A DNA stretch of 64,000 bases from Burkholderiales bacterium (GCA_020853025.1 JADYZP010000009.1:150410-214409); one strand, 5' to 3'; counted from the stretch's first letter, positions 54,134 to 64,000 are shown. Translations and numbers: made by a program. Notes: a model not told the origin generated them from the letters alone.

Positions 54134-55819
54134 ATGCGCTATTCGGTCTTCTCGCTCGCCCGCCAGGCGCTGTCCCGGCACCGCCACTGGCCGCTCGCCT
54201 GGCGTAGCCCGGCCCCGAAAAAGCACTATGACGCGGTGATCGTCGGCGGCGGCATCGCGGGACTCGCGGCTGCGCGCGCGGCGGCGAGCGCCGGCGCGCG
54301 CGTCGTCGTCTGCGACGAAAATCCGCATTGGGGAGGTGAAACACCCGGTGACGACCCGCAGATCGACGGCATCGACGCCGTCTCGTGGATCTCCGCCACC
54401 GCCTTGGAGTTGGCGCAGTCCGCCGATGTGACGCTGCTGCCGCGCACGACGGCCTTCGGCGTCTACGACGGCATGCTGGTCGGCGCCGTCGAGCGTGTCG
54501 CCGATCACCTGCCCGAACCCGCGCCGCATGCGCCGCGGCAGCGGCTGTGGAAGATCCGGGCCAAGGCCGTGGTGCTGGCCAGCGGCGCGCACGAGCGCAG
54601 CATCGCCTACGGCAACAACGACCTGCCGGGAACGCTGCTCGCCGGCGCCGCGCGTACCTACGTCCGGCGCTACGGCGTAGGTCCGGGAAGGCGGGCGGTG
54701 GTGTTCGCCAACCACGACGGCGCCTACGCCGACGCGCTGGCGCTGCACGCAGCGGGAATCGTCGTCGCCGCGGTGATCGACGTGCGCGCGAATGCGCAAT
54801 TGCAGCAGGGCTTGCCGGCGCGCGTGCGTGCCGCGGGCGTCTCGATACACGCAGGCTCGATGGTCGTCCGTGCGCATGGCCGCAGGCACGTGGCGGCCGT
54901 CGACGTAGTGCAGCAATCCGGCGGCGCGCCGCAGCGCATCGACTGCGACCTGGTCTGTGTGTCGGGTGGATGGAACCCTGCAGTGCATCTATTTTCTCAG
55001 GCACGCGGCAGCCTGCGTTTCGACGAGTCGCTGGCGGCGTTCGTTCCGGCGTCGTCACCGATGCCGATTTATCCGGCCGGCGCCGCGAACGGCCGTTTCG
55101 ATCTCGCCGACGCGCTGGCCGACGGTCACGCCGCGGGTGCGCGTGCTGCGGCGAATGGGGGCGCCGATCCGGCAGTCACGACGAGCGCACCGCGCGCCTC
55201 GGTGCAATCGGTAGCCCCGCTACAGCCGCTGTGGGCAGTCGCGACCGACACGCGCGGCGCCAAGCGCTTCGTCGACCTGCAAAACGACGTCACCGCCGAC
55301 GACGTGGCGCTCGCCGCGCGCGAAGGCTACCAGGCGGTCGAGCACCTGAAGCGCTATACGACGCTCGGCATGGGCACCGACCAGGGTAAGACCAGCAACG
55401 TGATCGGCCTGGCGCTGATGGCCGAGCAGCTGGGCGTAGCGATTCCCCGCGTCGGCACGACGACGTTTCGGCCGCCGTACACGCCGGTCACGCTGGGCGC
55501 GTTTCCCGGCGCCGACTGCAGCCCGCAGGTGGCGCCGACGCGCCGTTCGGCGATGCACGCGTGGCACGCCGCCCACGGCGCGCGCTTCGTCAACGCGGGT
55601 TTGTGGAAGCGGCCGCACTCGTATCCGCGCGACGGCGAGTCCGAGGACGACGCGGCGATGCGCGAGGCGCGCTCGATTGCGCTGGCGCTGCTCGAGCGCG
55701 GCCGCGCCAGGCACGGCGAGGAATTGTGGGCGGTATCGCCGCTGGCCGGCGCGCGCGTACGTGTCCGTATCGGTCCGCCGTGCTTCATCGATCCCGAAGG
55801 GGAGCGCCTGCGTGTCTGA
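54134..55819 (+). CDS. Chimeric/deleted sarcosine oxidase: SoxB N-terminus fused to the SoxA FAD/NAD domain, SoxA folate domain missing
   Basis: MRYSVFSLARQALSRHRHWPLAWRSPAPKKHYD (SoxB-type N-term) joined to VIVGGGIAGLAAARAAASAGARVVVCDE...VERVADHLPEPAPHAPRQRLWKIRAKAVVLASGAHER (SoxA); ends ALALLERGRARHGEELW..PCFIDPEGERLRV (SoxA C-term). Confidence 0.8.
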   Translation: MRYSVFSLARQALSRHRHWPLAWRSPAPKKHYDAVIVGGGIAGLAAARAAASAGARVVVCDENPHWGGETPGDDPQIDGIDAVSWISATALELAQSADVTLLPRTTAFGVYDGMLVGAVERVADHLPEPAPHAPRQRLWKIRAKAVVLASGAHERSIAYGNNDLPGTLLAGAARTYVRRYGVGPGRRAVVFANHDGAYADALALHAAGIVVAAVIDVRANAQLQQGLPARVRAAGVSIHAGSMVVRAHGRRHVAAVDVVQQSGGAPQRIDCDLVCVSGGWNPAVHLFSQARGSLRFDESLAAFVPASSPMPIYPAGAANGRFDLADALADGHAAGARAAANGGADPAVTTSAPRASVQSVAPLQPLWAVATDTRGAKRFVDLQNDVTADDVALAAREGYQAVEHLKRYTTLGMGTDQGKTSNVIGLALMAEQLGVAIPRVGTTTFRPPYTPVTLGAFPGADCSPQVAPTRRSAMHAWHAAHGARFVNAGLWKRPHSYPRDGESEDDAAMREARSIALALLERGRARHGEELWAVSPLAGARVRVRIGPPCFIDPEGERLRV

Positions 55820-56441
55820 GCGCGGCAACGGCGAATTGGGGTCGATGGTCCCCGGGCATTACGGCGCGCCGGGGACCGGTGTCGTGCTGTCGGTGGCGAC
55901 GATCAGCGCCGCGTGGAACCTGCACGGCGACCCAGAACGCACACCCGTCGTCGCCGACGCCGCGCGGCTCTTCGGCATCGCACTCCCGCGCGAAGCCAAC
56001 ACGACGTCGCGCAGCGATGCGCTGATCGCGTTCTGGCTCGGCCCACGGTCATGGCTGCTGGTCGAAACGACACCCGCGGCGGATGCCGCAGCGCTCGCCG
56101 ATTTCGACGCGCGGCGCGACGCGCTCAATGCCGTTGGCGGGGCGCTGTTCGACGTTTTGGCGAGCCGCATCGCGTACGTGCTGCGCGGTGCACGTGCCAC
56201 GGCCGTACTCGAGCACGGCTGCCCGCTCGATCTGCATGCACGCGCATTCGCTCCTGGAACCTGCGCACAAAGCGTTTTCGGCCACGTGAGCGCGCTCTAC
56301 TATCGGCACGACGATGCGCTGGCGTTCACCGTGATGGTTGCACGCAGCCTGGCTGCCGGCGTCTGGCACGCGCTCTGCGCCGCGGCGGCCGAAGACGGCT
56401 ACGAGGTGGCGCCGCCGTCGGCTGCCTGGACCGGACGCTGA
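55812..56441 (+). CDS. soxG: Sarcosine oxidase gamma subunit-like protein
   Basis: LGPRSWLLVET, FDVLASRIAYVLRGARATAVLEHGCPLDLHARAFAPGTCAQSVFGHV; GTG start overlapping the upstream gene. Confidence 0.8.
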   Translation: MSERGNGELGSMVPGHYGAPGTGVVLSVATISAAWNLHGDPERTPVVADAARLFGIALPREANTTSRSDALIAFWLGPRSWLLVETTPAADAAALADFDARRDALNAVGGALFDVLASRIAYVLRGARATAVLEHGCPLDLHARAFAPGTCAQSVFGHVSALYYRHDDALAFTVMVARSLAAGVWHALCAAAAEDGYEVAPPSAAWTGR

Positions 56442-56442
56442 A

Positions 56443-56950
56443 CATGCAAACTCGAATCACGCAGTTGCTCGAACGACACGGCGTGACCTACCGGCTGCTG
56501 CCGCACAGCGAGCCCGTGTTCACCGTCGAAGCCGCCGCCGCGCAGCGCGGCGTCGTCGCCGGCGAAATGGTGAAGTCGATCCTGCTGCGCGAGAAATCCG
56601 GCGCCAGCCGATTCGTCATGGCTTGTGTGCTTGGGCACCACGCACTCGACGCGAAGGCGGTGCGCAGCTACCTGGGCGACGATGGATGGCGGCGGCTGAC
56701 TTTTGCGTCGGCCGCCGAGATCACCACGGTGACCGGATGCGTCCAGGGTGCGGTAGCGCCGCTGTGCTTGCCTGATAGTGTGCCGGTCGTCTTCGACTCC
56801 GCCATTGCCGGCTGCCGCATGGTCAACATCAGCAGCGGCGACCCGCTGGCCGGAATCGAACTGTATCCGCAGGACCTGATCCGCCTGGCCGGTGCACGGC
56901 TGGCGGCGATCGCCGCGAAGGACTTGCCGCCTGTCGGAATCGGTACCTGA
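56443..56950 (+). CDS. YbaK/prolyl-tRNA deacylase-like protein
   Basis: LLERHGVTYRLLPHSEPVFTVEAAAAQRGVVAGEMVKSILLR..TGCVQGAVAPLCLP. Confidence 0.88.
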
Positions 56951-56960
56951 TTGAAGTGAA

Positions 56961-58799
56961 ATGAACGACGACATCGCGCTCACCATCGCCGGCATCGGCG
57001 TCGTCGCCATCGCCTGCCAGTGGCTGGGTTGGCGGCTCAAGCTGCCGTCGATCGTGTTCCTGCTGATCGCCGGCCTGATCGCCGGGCCGGTCACCGGCCT
57101 CGTCGACCCCGACGAACTTTTCGGCGACCTGCTCTTTCCGCTGGTGTCGCTGTGCGTCGCGGTCATCCTCTTCGAAGGCAGCCTGACGCTGCGCTTTGCC
57201 GAGATTCGCGGCGTCGAGCGCGTGGTGCTGCGGTTGATCACCGTCGGTACGGCGATCAGCTGGCTGTCGACGACGCTGCTGACGCGGTGGCTGATCGACG
57301 CGTCGTGGGAAGTCGCCACGCTGTTCGGCGCAGTCATGGTCGTGACCGGTCCGACGGTAATCGTGCCGATGCTGCGCACGGTCCGACCGACCGCGGCGGT
57401 CAGCAACGTGCTGCGCTGGGAAGGCATCCTGATCGATCCGATCGGCGCCGCACTGGCGATCCTGACCTACCAGTTCATCATCGCCTACGGCCTCCAGGGT
57501 GCGCTGCTACAGACGCTGCTGACGCTGGGCAAGATGGTGCTCGCCGGTGTCGCGATCGGCGCGCTGGCCGGTTACGCGGTCGGTCTCGCGCTGCGCCGCG
57601 GCTGGCTGCCGGGGTTTTTGCACAATTTCACGGTACTCGGGCTTGTGTTCGGTGTTTTCGCGATCTCCAACGCGGTCGAACACGAGACGGGATTGCTGGC
57701 GGTCACCGTGATGGGCCTCTGGCTCGCCAACATGCCTGGTGTGCACACCGACGATATCCTCGACTTCAAGGAAAGCCTGTCGATCTTCCTGATCTCGGGA
57801 TTGTTCATCGTGCTCGCGGCACGACTCGACTTCTCGCTGTTCCGGAGCCTGGGCTGGTCGGCGTTGTGGATCTTCGTCGCGATGCAGTTCGTCACCCGGC
57901 CGCTGAAGGTGGCGGTCGCCACCATCGGCAGCAAGCTCAACTGGCGCGAACGCGTGCTGCTGGGCTGGATCGGGCCACGCGGTATCGTTGCCGCCGCCAT
58001 CAGCGCGGTCTTCGGTCTGCAACTGACCCAGGCCGGTCACCCGCAGGCGGGTTACCTGGTACCGCTGAGCTTCATGGTGATCATCGGCACCGTGCTGCTG
58101 CAGGGCGCGACCGCCGGCTGGCTGGCGAAATTCCTCGGCGTCTCCGAGCCCGAGCCCAAGGGTTTCGTGATCGTCGGCGCCAACAAGCTGGCACGCGCAA
58201 TCGCACTGGCTCTGCGCAAGGTCGGCTACCGGAGCTTGCTCACCGACACGTCGTGGGACAACCTGTCCGCCGCGCGCCACGAGGGATTCGCCACCTACTA
58301 CGGCAATCCGGTCTCCGAACATGCCGACCGTCATCTCGAGCTGATCGGCTACGGCGGACTGCTTGGACTGTCGGCGCGGGCCGAGCTGAACAGCTTGTCG
58401 GTGGTTCGCTACCGCCGTGAATTCGGCGACGAAAATGTCCATGCGCTGCATTCGACGCTGGACGAACAGCCGGAGAACCTGCGCATCGCGGTGTCGCCGG
58501 CCGGACGCGCTCTGTTCGGCGAGGATGCAAGCTACAGTCGCTTGAGCCGGATGTTGTCCGAAGGCGGCGCCGTCACGGTGACCGAGTTCGGCGAAGGTGA
58601 AACGCTGGAGACCACCATGCAGAAACATCCGCAGGCGATCCCTCTGTTCGCCGTCGACCCCAAGGGGCGCCTGTCGGTGTTCACCGAAGCGCGCAAGCCC
58701 TCCACGCTGGCCAAGGGCTGGACGCTGGTCGCGATTGCACCGAACTCCGAAGCGGCAACCGATGCCGATGCCGACTCCGGGGCCGGCGGTGCCGGCTAG
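56961..58799 (+). CDS. Cation:proton antiporter with C-terminal TrkA-N-like domain
   Basis: VTGPTVIVPMLRTVRP, LGWIGPRGIVAAAISAVFGL; GFVIVGANKLARAIALALRKVGY. Confidence 0.9.
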   Translation: MNDDIALTIAGIGVVAIACQWLGWRLKLPSIVFLLIAGLIAGPVTGLVDPDELFGDLLFPLVSLCVAVILFEGSLTLRFAEIRGVERVVLRLITVGTAISWLSTTLLTRWLIDASWEVATLFGAVMVVTGPTVIVPMLRTVRPTAAVSNVLRWEGILIDPIGAALAILTYQFIIAYGLQGALLQTLLTLGKMVLAGVAIGALAGYAVGLALRRGWLPGFLHNFTVLGLVFGVFAISNAVEHETGLLAVTVMGLWLANMPGVHTDDILDFKESLSIFLISGLFIVLAARLDFSLFRSLGWSALWIFVAMQFVTRPLKVAVATIGSKLNWRERVLLGWIGPRGIVAAAISAVFGLQLTQAGHPQAGYLVPLSFMVIIGTVLLQGATAGWLAKFLGVSEPEPKGFVIVGANKLARAIALALRKVGYRSLLTDTSWDNLSAARHEGFATYYGNPVSEHADRHLELIGYGGLLGLSARAELNSLSVVRYRREFGDENVHALHSTLDEQPENLRIAVSPAGRALFGEDASYSRLSRMLSEGGAVTVTEFGEGETLETTMQKHPQAIPLFAVDPKGRLSVFTEARKPSTLAKGWTLVAIAPNSEAATDADADSGAGGAG

Positions 58800-59833
58800 C
58801 GCGTTTCGCCTTTGCGCACGCTGAATTCGCGGCGGCTGATTCCGCGCAACAACCGGCCCAGGATATCCGAGCCGGTGATGACTCGCCGCTGTTCGCCCCA
58901 GAGCAGGATGATGTCCTCTTCGACGACGTCGTCGCCGGGTGCGGATGAGCGAACCTTGAGGCTGCCGATGACCTCGCCGAAGCGCGTCGCCGGATTGCGC
59001 ACGACGATGGGCCGATGCCAGCAGATGTCCGGGCGAAACGTCGTGTCGCGAAACAGCACACCGCGCAGGAATCGATGCGCGTCCATCACCAGCGCCGGTT
59101 CACCCGCGGCGTCGGTGAAGATCACCCACTTCTTTCCAGACGCGTTGATCCGCTCGAGAAACGGATCGCTGGCCGTGCGCTCGAATTCCGGCAGCAGCGG
59201 GCGACCGGCCTTCACCGGTAACGCGATGATGCTGGCCGGATCCACGACTTCGCCTTCGTCGGCAAGGCGCACGTCGTCGAAATCGAGAAAATTGATGGCA
59301 CCCGCGCCTTCGATATTGCCGACGTCTGAACCGGCATTCTCGACATGCTGGCGAATCAGTTCGCGAAAATCGCGCTCGCGGAAGTAGGCGATGGACTCCG
59401 GCCCGAGCAAGCGGTCGAGCAGCCACGCCGACGGCCGGGCCACCGGATAGAACAGCACCTGATAGAAGCGCAACAACGGCGTCAGGCGCGCGGCGATGCG
59501 CAGCGCGTGGCGCGAAAAATAGGCCTGCGGAAAGATCTCGCCGGCGAAGGTGATGACCACGGTGGAAAAGAAGAAGGCCGCAACACCGGTCATCACCGAA
59601 TCGGCGAGCAGCGTCAGCAGCACGTTCGCGCAGACGTTGCCCCAGAGGATCGTCGCCAGCAGGAAGTTGGGATCGCGCCGCAGCGTGAGCACCCGCGCGG
59701 CCGCGGCGTCGCCTCCGGCGGCGGCCACTTCAAGCCGCAGTCGGCCGACGCTGAACACCGCGAGATTCAGCCCCGAGAATACGGCCGACTGGCTAAGACA
59801 AAGCGCCACACCCACCCAGGTCAGCGCGTTCAT
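58796..59833 (-). CDS. CNNM/DUF21-domain (CorB-like) membrane protein
   Basis: SGLNLAVFSVGRLRLEVAA, LLATILWGNVCANVLLTLL, FAGEIFPQAYFSRHALRIAA. Confidence 0.85.
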   Translation of the reverse strand: MNALTWVGVALCLSQSAVFSGLNLAVFSVGRLRLEVAAAGGDAAAARVLTLRRDPNFLLATILWGNVCANVLLTLLADSVMTGVAAFFFSTVVITFAGEIFPQAYFSRHALRIAARLTPLLRFYQVLFYPVARPSAWLLDRLLGPESIAYFRERDFRELIRQHVENAGSDVGNIEGAGAINFLDFDDVRLADEGEVVDPASIIALPVKAGRPLLPEFERTASDPFLERINASGKKWVIFTDAAGEPALVMDAHRFLRGVLFRDTTFRPDICWHRPIVVRNPATRFGEVIGSLKVRSSAPGDDVVEEDIILLWGEQRRVITGSDILGRLLRGISRREFSVRKGETR

Positions 59834-59988
59834 GTGCGTGGCTCCTGCGGGACCGTAGACTGGGGTCCGCGCTCGGTCGTGATGATGCAGTGTACTTTGC
59901 CTTTCCGACAACTTAAGATGATCCGTCGGTGCCGGAAAATGGCGCAAGGCGGCGACCGAGCGTGCGTTCCGATGCGAAGGGGGTCGAT

Positions 59989-60417
59989 ATGAAACGTGTG
60001 AGCAATCTGCTGGCGTGGGGAGCGTTGGCCGTGGCCGTGGCGCTGATCGTGCTGAACTGGTCGACGCTGATGACACCCGCGCCGCTGAACCTCGTGGTCG
60101 CGGAGGTCCAGGCGCCGCTGGGTGTCGTGATGCTGGGAATTACGGGGGTGCTGGTCGCGCTGTTCTTCATCGCCTACCTGCAGAACCTGATCGGCTCGCT
60201 ACTCGAAACGCGGCGGCTCCTGAAGGAAGTCCAGCGCATGCAGGACCTGGCCGACAAGGCGGAAGCCTCGCGCGTCGAGAACCTGCACCAGCTCGTCGCC
60301 ACCGAGTTTCGCCTGTTGCACGAACGGCTGGACACCACTGGCGCAACAGCACCCCTGGCCACGCCCGAACGCAAACACGAGGAAGCACCGGTAGGCATCC
60401 TGCCGCCGCCGATGTAA
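59989..60417 (+). CDS. Small membrane protein, LapA-like
   Basis: Two TM helices followed by a coiled-coil segment (LLETRRLLKEVQRMQDLADKAEASR). Confidence 0.6.
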   Translation: MKRVSNLLAWGALAVAVALIVLNWSTLMTPAPLNLVVAEVQAPLGVVMLGITGVLVALFFIAYLQNLIGSLLETRRLLKEVQRMQDLADKAEASRVENLHQLVATEFRLLHERLDTTGATAPLATPERKHEEAPVGILPPPM

Positions 60418-60587
60418 CGCCCGTCGCGGGCCCGCAATCGCGGCGCTTGCCGGCGCCGAGGTGGCCCCGGGCGGCACGGCATCGGTTACACTCAAAGGTT
60501 GCGTGCTGCCCGCGAATCCAGGTTCGCGACGGGCACGGCGGCCAGCTCCGGCCCGTCGAAACGCTTACCAGGCACAAAGGAACGCTC

Positions 60588-61577
60588 ATGCCGTCGTTGG
60601 ATCACTGGCAACGTGTCGAAGCGGCACTCAACGGCACCGCCGTCGACCATCCGCCGATTGCACTCTGGCGCCACTTTCCCGAGGACGACCAGCATGTCGA
60701 TAGCCTGGTCCGGCATACGCTCGCCTGGCAGGAGCGCTGGCAGTTCGACCTGGTCAAGTTCATGCCGTCCGGCACCTACGGCATCGAGGACTGGGGTGCG
60801 GTGACCCAATTCACGGGACAGGCCAACGGCGCGCGCGCGGTCGTCAAGCCCGCAGTCCTGCGCACCGACGACTGGAGCGCCGTGGGCGACTTGGACGCCC
60901 GTTCCGGCGTCTACGGCATGCAGAACCAGGCACTGCGGGCAACGGCGGCGGCGCTGAAGGGCAAGGTTCCGCTGCTGCAGACGGTGTTCAGCCCGCTGAC
61001 GACGGCACGCAAGCTCTCCACCGACCGGTTGTACGCGGATCTGCGCCGTACGCCCGATGTAGTGGAACAGGCACTGCGGCGCATCACCGACGTCACCATA
61101 CGCTTTGCTCTCGACGCAATCGATGCCGGCGCGCATGGCCTGTTCTTCGCGACGCAGCAGGCATCGTACCGGCTGTTGAGCGCCGCCGAATTCGAGCGCT
61201 TCGGCCGGGCCTACGATCTCGAAGTATTCGCGGCGATCGCCGGCAAGGCCAAATTCAACATGCTGCACGCCCACGGCGACGACATCATGTTCGACCTGCT
61301 CGCGAGCTACCCGGTCGAGATGCTCAACTGGCACGATCGACTGACCGAACCCGACCTGCGTCAGGGTACAAAAAAATTTCCCGGCCTGCCGGTCGGCGGC
61401 GTCGACGAATACGGCGCGCTGCTGCGCGGCGACACCACGGCGATCGCCGGTGAGGTCCGCGACGCCATCGCGCAGACCGGCGGGCGCTTGATGATCGGAC
61501 CCGGCTGCGTCGTGCCGATCGCCGTCACCGACCCAAGCATCGACGCGGCGGTACGCGCCGCCCGTACGACCCGGTAG
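60588..61577 (+). CDS. Uroporphyrinogen decarboxylase-family protein
   Basis: RVEAALNGTAVDHPPIALWRHFPEDD, AHGDDIMFDLLASYPVEMLNWHDR, GGRLMIGPGCVVPI. Confidence 0.85.
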   Translation: MPSLDHWQRVEAALNGTAVDHPPIALWRHFPEDDQHVDSLVRHTLAWQERWQFDLVKFMPSGTYGIEDWGAVTQFTGQANGARAVVKPAVLRTDDWSAVGDLDARSGVYGMQNQALRATAAALKGKVPLLQTVFSPLTTARKLSTDRLYADLRRTPDVVEQALRRITDVTIRFALDAIDAGAHGLFFATQQASYRLLSAAEFERFGRAYDLEVFAAIAGKAKFNMLHAHGDDIMFDLLASYPVEMLNWHDRLTEPDLRQGTKKFPGLPVGGVDEYGALLRGDTTAIAGEVRDAIAQTGGRLMIGPGCVVPIAVTDPSIDAAVRAARTTR

Positions 61578-61641
61578 GTTTCTGCCGGCGGTGCGCAGCT
61601 GCGCGGCGCCACTTTTCGACAACCAAGCATCGAGGTTCATC

Positions 61642-62619
61642 ATGCGCAAATATCTGGTTCCACTGGCTGCCGCGACCATCTTGTCCGGCGTCGTCACTCC
61701 GGTGCTGGCGGAAGACTGGCCGGCCGGCAAGGTCGTGCAGATCGTCGTGCCCGCCCCGGGCGGTGGCGGCACCGGCGACACCATCGCGCGCGTTCTCGCC
61801 GAGGACCTCGCGAAAAAACTGAAGACGTCGGTCGTGATCGACAACAAGCCCGGCGCCAACGGCAACATCGGCGCCGCGGCCGCGGCGTCCTCGCCGCCGG
61901 ATGGCCACCGATTGCTGTTCTCGTGGGCGGGCACGCTGGCGGTCAATCCGAGCCTGCTGAAAAACATGCCCTTTGATCCGCAGAAGAGCTTCACGCCGAT
62001 CATCCTCCTTGCCGACGTGCCGAACATCCTGGTCGTCAACAACGACGTCCCGGCGAAGACGCTCGACGAGTTCATCGCCTACGCCAAGGCAAACCCGGGC
62101 AAGCTCAACTTCGGGTCGACCGGCAACGGCAGCTCGATGCATCTCGCCGGCGAGTTCTTCATGCGCGAGACCGGTACGAAGATGGTGCACGTGCCGTACA
62201 ACGCACCGGGCACCGCGACGACCAACCTGATGGCCAACGACATCCAGCTCATGTTCCAGCTCGTCCCCGGTATCATCGGCCAGATCAAGGGTGGCAAGGT
62301 ACGGCCGATCGCGGTGATGGCGACCACCCGCTCGCCGGCGCTGCCGGACGTGCCGACGACCGCGGAACTCGGCCATCCGAAGCTTCTGTCGTCCACGTGG
62401 TTCGCACTGCTCGCGCCAAAGGGCACGCCGGCGCCGATCATCGCTCGCATCAATGCCGACATGAATGAAATCCTGCGCGATCCGGCCGTGCGCAAGCGTC
62501 TGGCCGACATGGGTGCGTCGACGCTGGGCGGCACGCCGCAGCAGCTCGCCGATCACCTTGCCGCGGAAACCACCAAGTGGGCCGCCGTCGTCCGTGATGC
62601 GGGGATCAAGATTCAGTAG
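61642..62619 (+). CDS. Tripartite tricarboxylate transporter substrate-binding protein (Bug/TctC family)
   Basis: WPAGKVVQIVVPAPGGGGTGDTIARVLAEDL, VVIDNKPGANGNIGAA, HVPYNAPGTATTNLMAND. Confidence 0.93.
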   Translation: MRKYLVPLAAATILSGVVTPVLAEDWPAGKVVQIVVPAPGGGGTGDTIARVLAEDLAKKLKTSVVIDNKPGANGNIGAAAAASSPPDGHRLLFSWAGTLAVNPSLLKNMPFDPQKSFTPIILLADVPNILVVNNDVPAKTLDEFIAYAKANPGKLNFGSTGNGSSMHLAGEFFMRETGTKMVHVPYNAPGTATTNLMANDIQLMFQLVPGIIGQIKGGKVRPIAVMATTRSPALPDVPTTAELGHPKLLSSTWFALLAPKGTPAPIIARINADMNEILRDPAVRKRLADMGASTLGGTPQQLADHLAAETTKWAAVVRDAGIKIQ

Positions 62620-62688
62620 TTCTGTGCCCGGCGGCGCCAGCACTGCCGCCGTCACCATCTGCCCGGCCGCGCTGCACGCACGCTGACC

Positions 62689-63555
62689 ATGCTGCCGACC
62701 GTCGGCTGGATCGGACTCGGCAACATCGGCCTGCCGATGGCCAGACGCGTGGCGGCGGCCGGTTTTCCGCTCCACGTCTGGGCGCGGCGGCCGCAAGTCG
62801 CCGCGCCGCTGGTGGCCGAGGGCGCGTCGCTGGAGGAAGACCCGGAGTCGCTGGCGCGGCGCTGCGATATCGTCGCGACCATCGTCGGCGGGCCCGACGA
62901 CGTGCTCGAGCTGTACCGGCGCATGTTGCCGCTGGCGCGGCCGGCAACGATCTTCGTCGAGATGACGACCGCGTCGCCGGACAGCGCGCAGGAGTGCGCA
63001 GCGCTGGCCGCACGCGTGGGTGCCGCCGTTCTGGACGCACCGGTGACCGGCGGCGTCGCCGGCGCCGGCCGCGGAACGCTGACTTCGTTTGTCGGCGGCG
63101 ACGCCGCCACGTTCGAACGTGCGCGAGCACTGCTCGCGGCATTCAGCCAGCGTATCGTGCATTGCGGTGCCGCGGGATCCGGCTACCGGATGAAACTCGT
63201 CAATCAGACCATCGTCGCCGGCGTCCTGCTCGGGCTGGCGGAGGCCGCGGCCCTCGCCCGAGTCAGCGGTTTCGAGGCGCCCGTGGTAGTCGACGCGCTC
63301 TCCGCCGGAACCGCATCGGGATTCCTGTTCGACGCCTACCTGCCGCGAATGGTCGAACCCGGCGGCCCGGTTACCTTCACGCTCGGCATGCTGCGCAAGG
63401 ATCTGCGACTCGCCCGCGCCGAAGCCGCGAAGCGGTCGGGCACGACGCGGATGCTCGATTTCGCGATCGGCGAGGTCGATGCCGCCTGCGCGCGGTTTGG
63501 CGAGCAAGCGGGCGTGCAGTTCCTTGCCGTGGCGGAGCAGCGCGGACCGGCCTAG
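62689..63555 (+). CDS. 3-hydroxyisobutyrate dehydrogenase-family NAD(P)-dependent oxidoreductase
   Basis: VGWIGLGNIGLPMARRVAAAGFPLHVWAR, DAPVTGGVAGAGRGTLTSFVGG, GSGYRMKLVNQTIVAG. Confidence 0.93.
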   Translation: MLPTVGWIGLGNIGLPMARRVAAAGFPLHVWARRPQVAAPLVAEGASLEEDPESLARRCDIVATIVGGPDDVLELYRRMLPLARPATIFVEMTTASPDSAQECAALAARVGAAVLDAPVTGGVAGAGRGTLTSFVGGDAATFERARALLAAFSQRIVHCGAAGSGYRMKLVNQTIVAGVLLGLAEAAALARVSGFEAPVVVDALSAGTASGFLFDAYLPRMVEPGGPVTFTLGMLRKDLRLARAEAAKRSGTTRMLDFAIGEVDAACARFGEQAGVQFLAVAEQRGPA

Positions 63556-63570
63556 CGTCGTGCCTTGTTG

Positions 63571-64000
63571 CTACTCGGTGAACTGCACGCCGTGCCGCTG
63601 CGCCCGCAGGCGCGGATCACGCGATTTCACGTTCACCGGACGGCCGGCGAGGACCTCCAGGCAGCGCTCGAGTGCTTCATCCTCGAGCCGCTGCATCGCC
63701 TCGTGCGTGAAGAACGTGAGGTGCGGGAAAACGATCACGTTGTCCATCACATAGAGTGCGGCGAGAGGATGCCCCTCCTTCGCCAGCGGCTCGCGCGAAA
63801 AGACGTCGAGCGCCGCGCCTGCGATACGCCTGCTCCGCAAGGCCTCCAGAAGTGCCGCCTCGTCGACGAGCGCACCGCGCGAGACGTTGATCAGGAACGC
63901 GGTCGGCTTCATCTCCGCAAGCTCGCCGGCTCCGATCATGCCGCGCGTCTCGTCGTTCAAGACGCTGTGCAGGGAAACGAAATCGCTCTGCGCAAGCAGC
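63571..64000 (-). CDS. D-2-hydroxyacid dehydrogenase, C-terminal part (5' end outside window)
   Basis: [61 protein letters not shown]. Confidence 0.88.
   Translation of the reverse strand, partial: LLAQSDFVSLHSVLNDETRGMIGAGELAEMKPTAFLINVSRGALVDEAALLEALRSRRIAGAALDVFSREPLAKEGHPLAALYVMDNVIVFPHLTFFTHEAMQRLEDEALERCLEVLAGRPVNVKSRDPRLRAQRHGVQFTE

Overview
High-GC proteobacterial chromosomal window, probably betaproteobacterial by gene content, with dense coding on both strands. No rRNA, tRNA, CRISPR array, phage or IS element was recognised. Main blocks: (i) housekeeping genes (pilU tail, dapE, prmB, parC/parE, htpG, folE, fnr, fdxA); (ii) a 7-26 kb island with two eukaryote-like Ser/Thr kinases, a PP2C phosphatase, two TagH-like proteins (one with FHA, one without), a LysM/polysaccharide-deacetylase lipoprotein, LysM/tetratrico-type lipoproteins, CsgG/FlgT-like secreted proteins and a large Gly-rich secreted protein, but no T6SS structural gene in the window; (iii) a compact B12-dependent acyl-CoA mutase operon (27.2-32.9 kb, minus strand) whose large subunit has the Ile/Asp signature of 2-hydroxyisobutyryl-CoA mutase, preceded by a near-consensus sigma70 promoter overlapped by a 19-bp GntR-type palindrome; (iv) an Mla/MCE lipid-transport cluster (40.0-43.6 kb); (v) two loci that look like in-frame internally deleted genes: a 59-codon 4-hydroxyphenylpyruvate dioxygenase remnant next to fumarylacetoacetase, and a SoxB-SoxA sarcosine oxidase chimera that also lacks the SoxA folate domain. 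All family assignments come from reading the translations; no database search was run.
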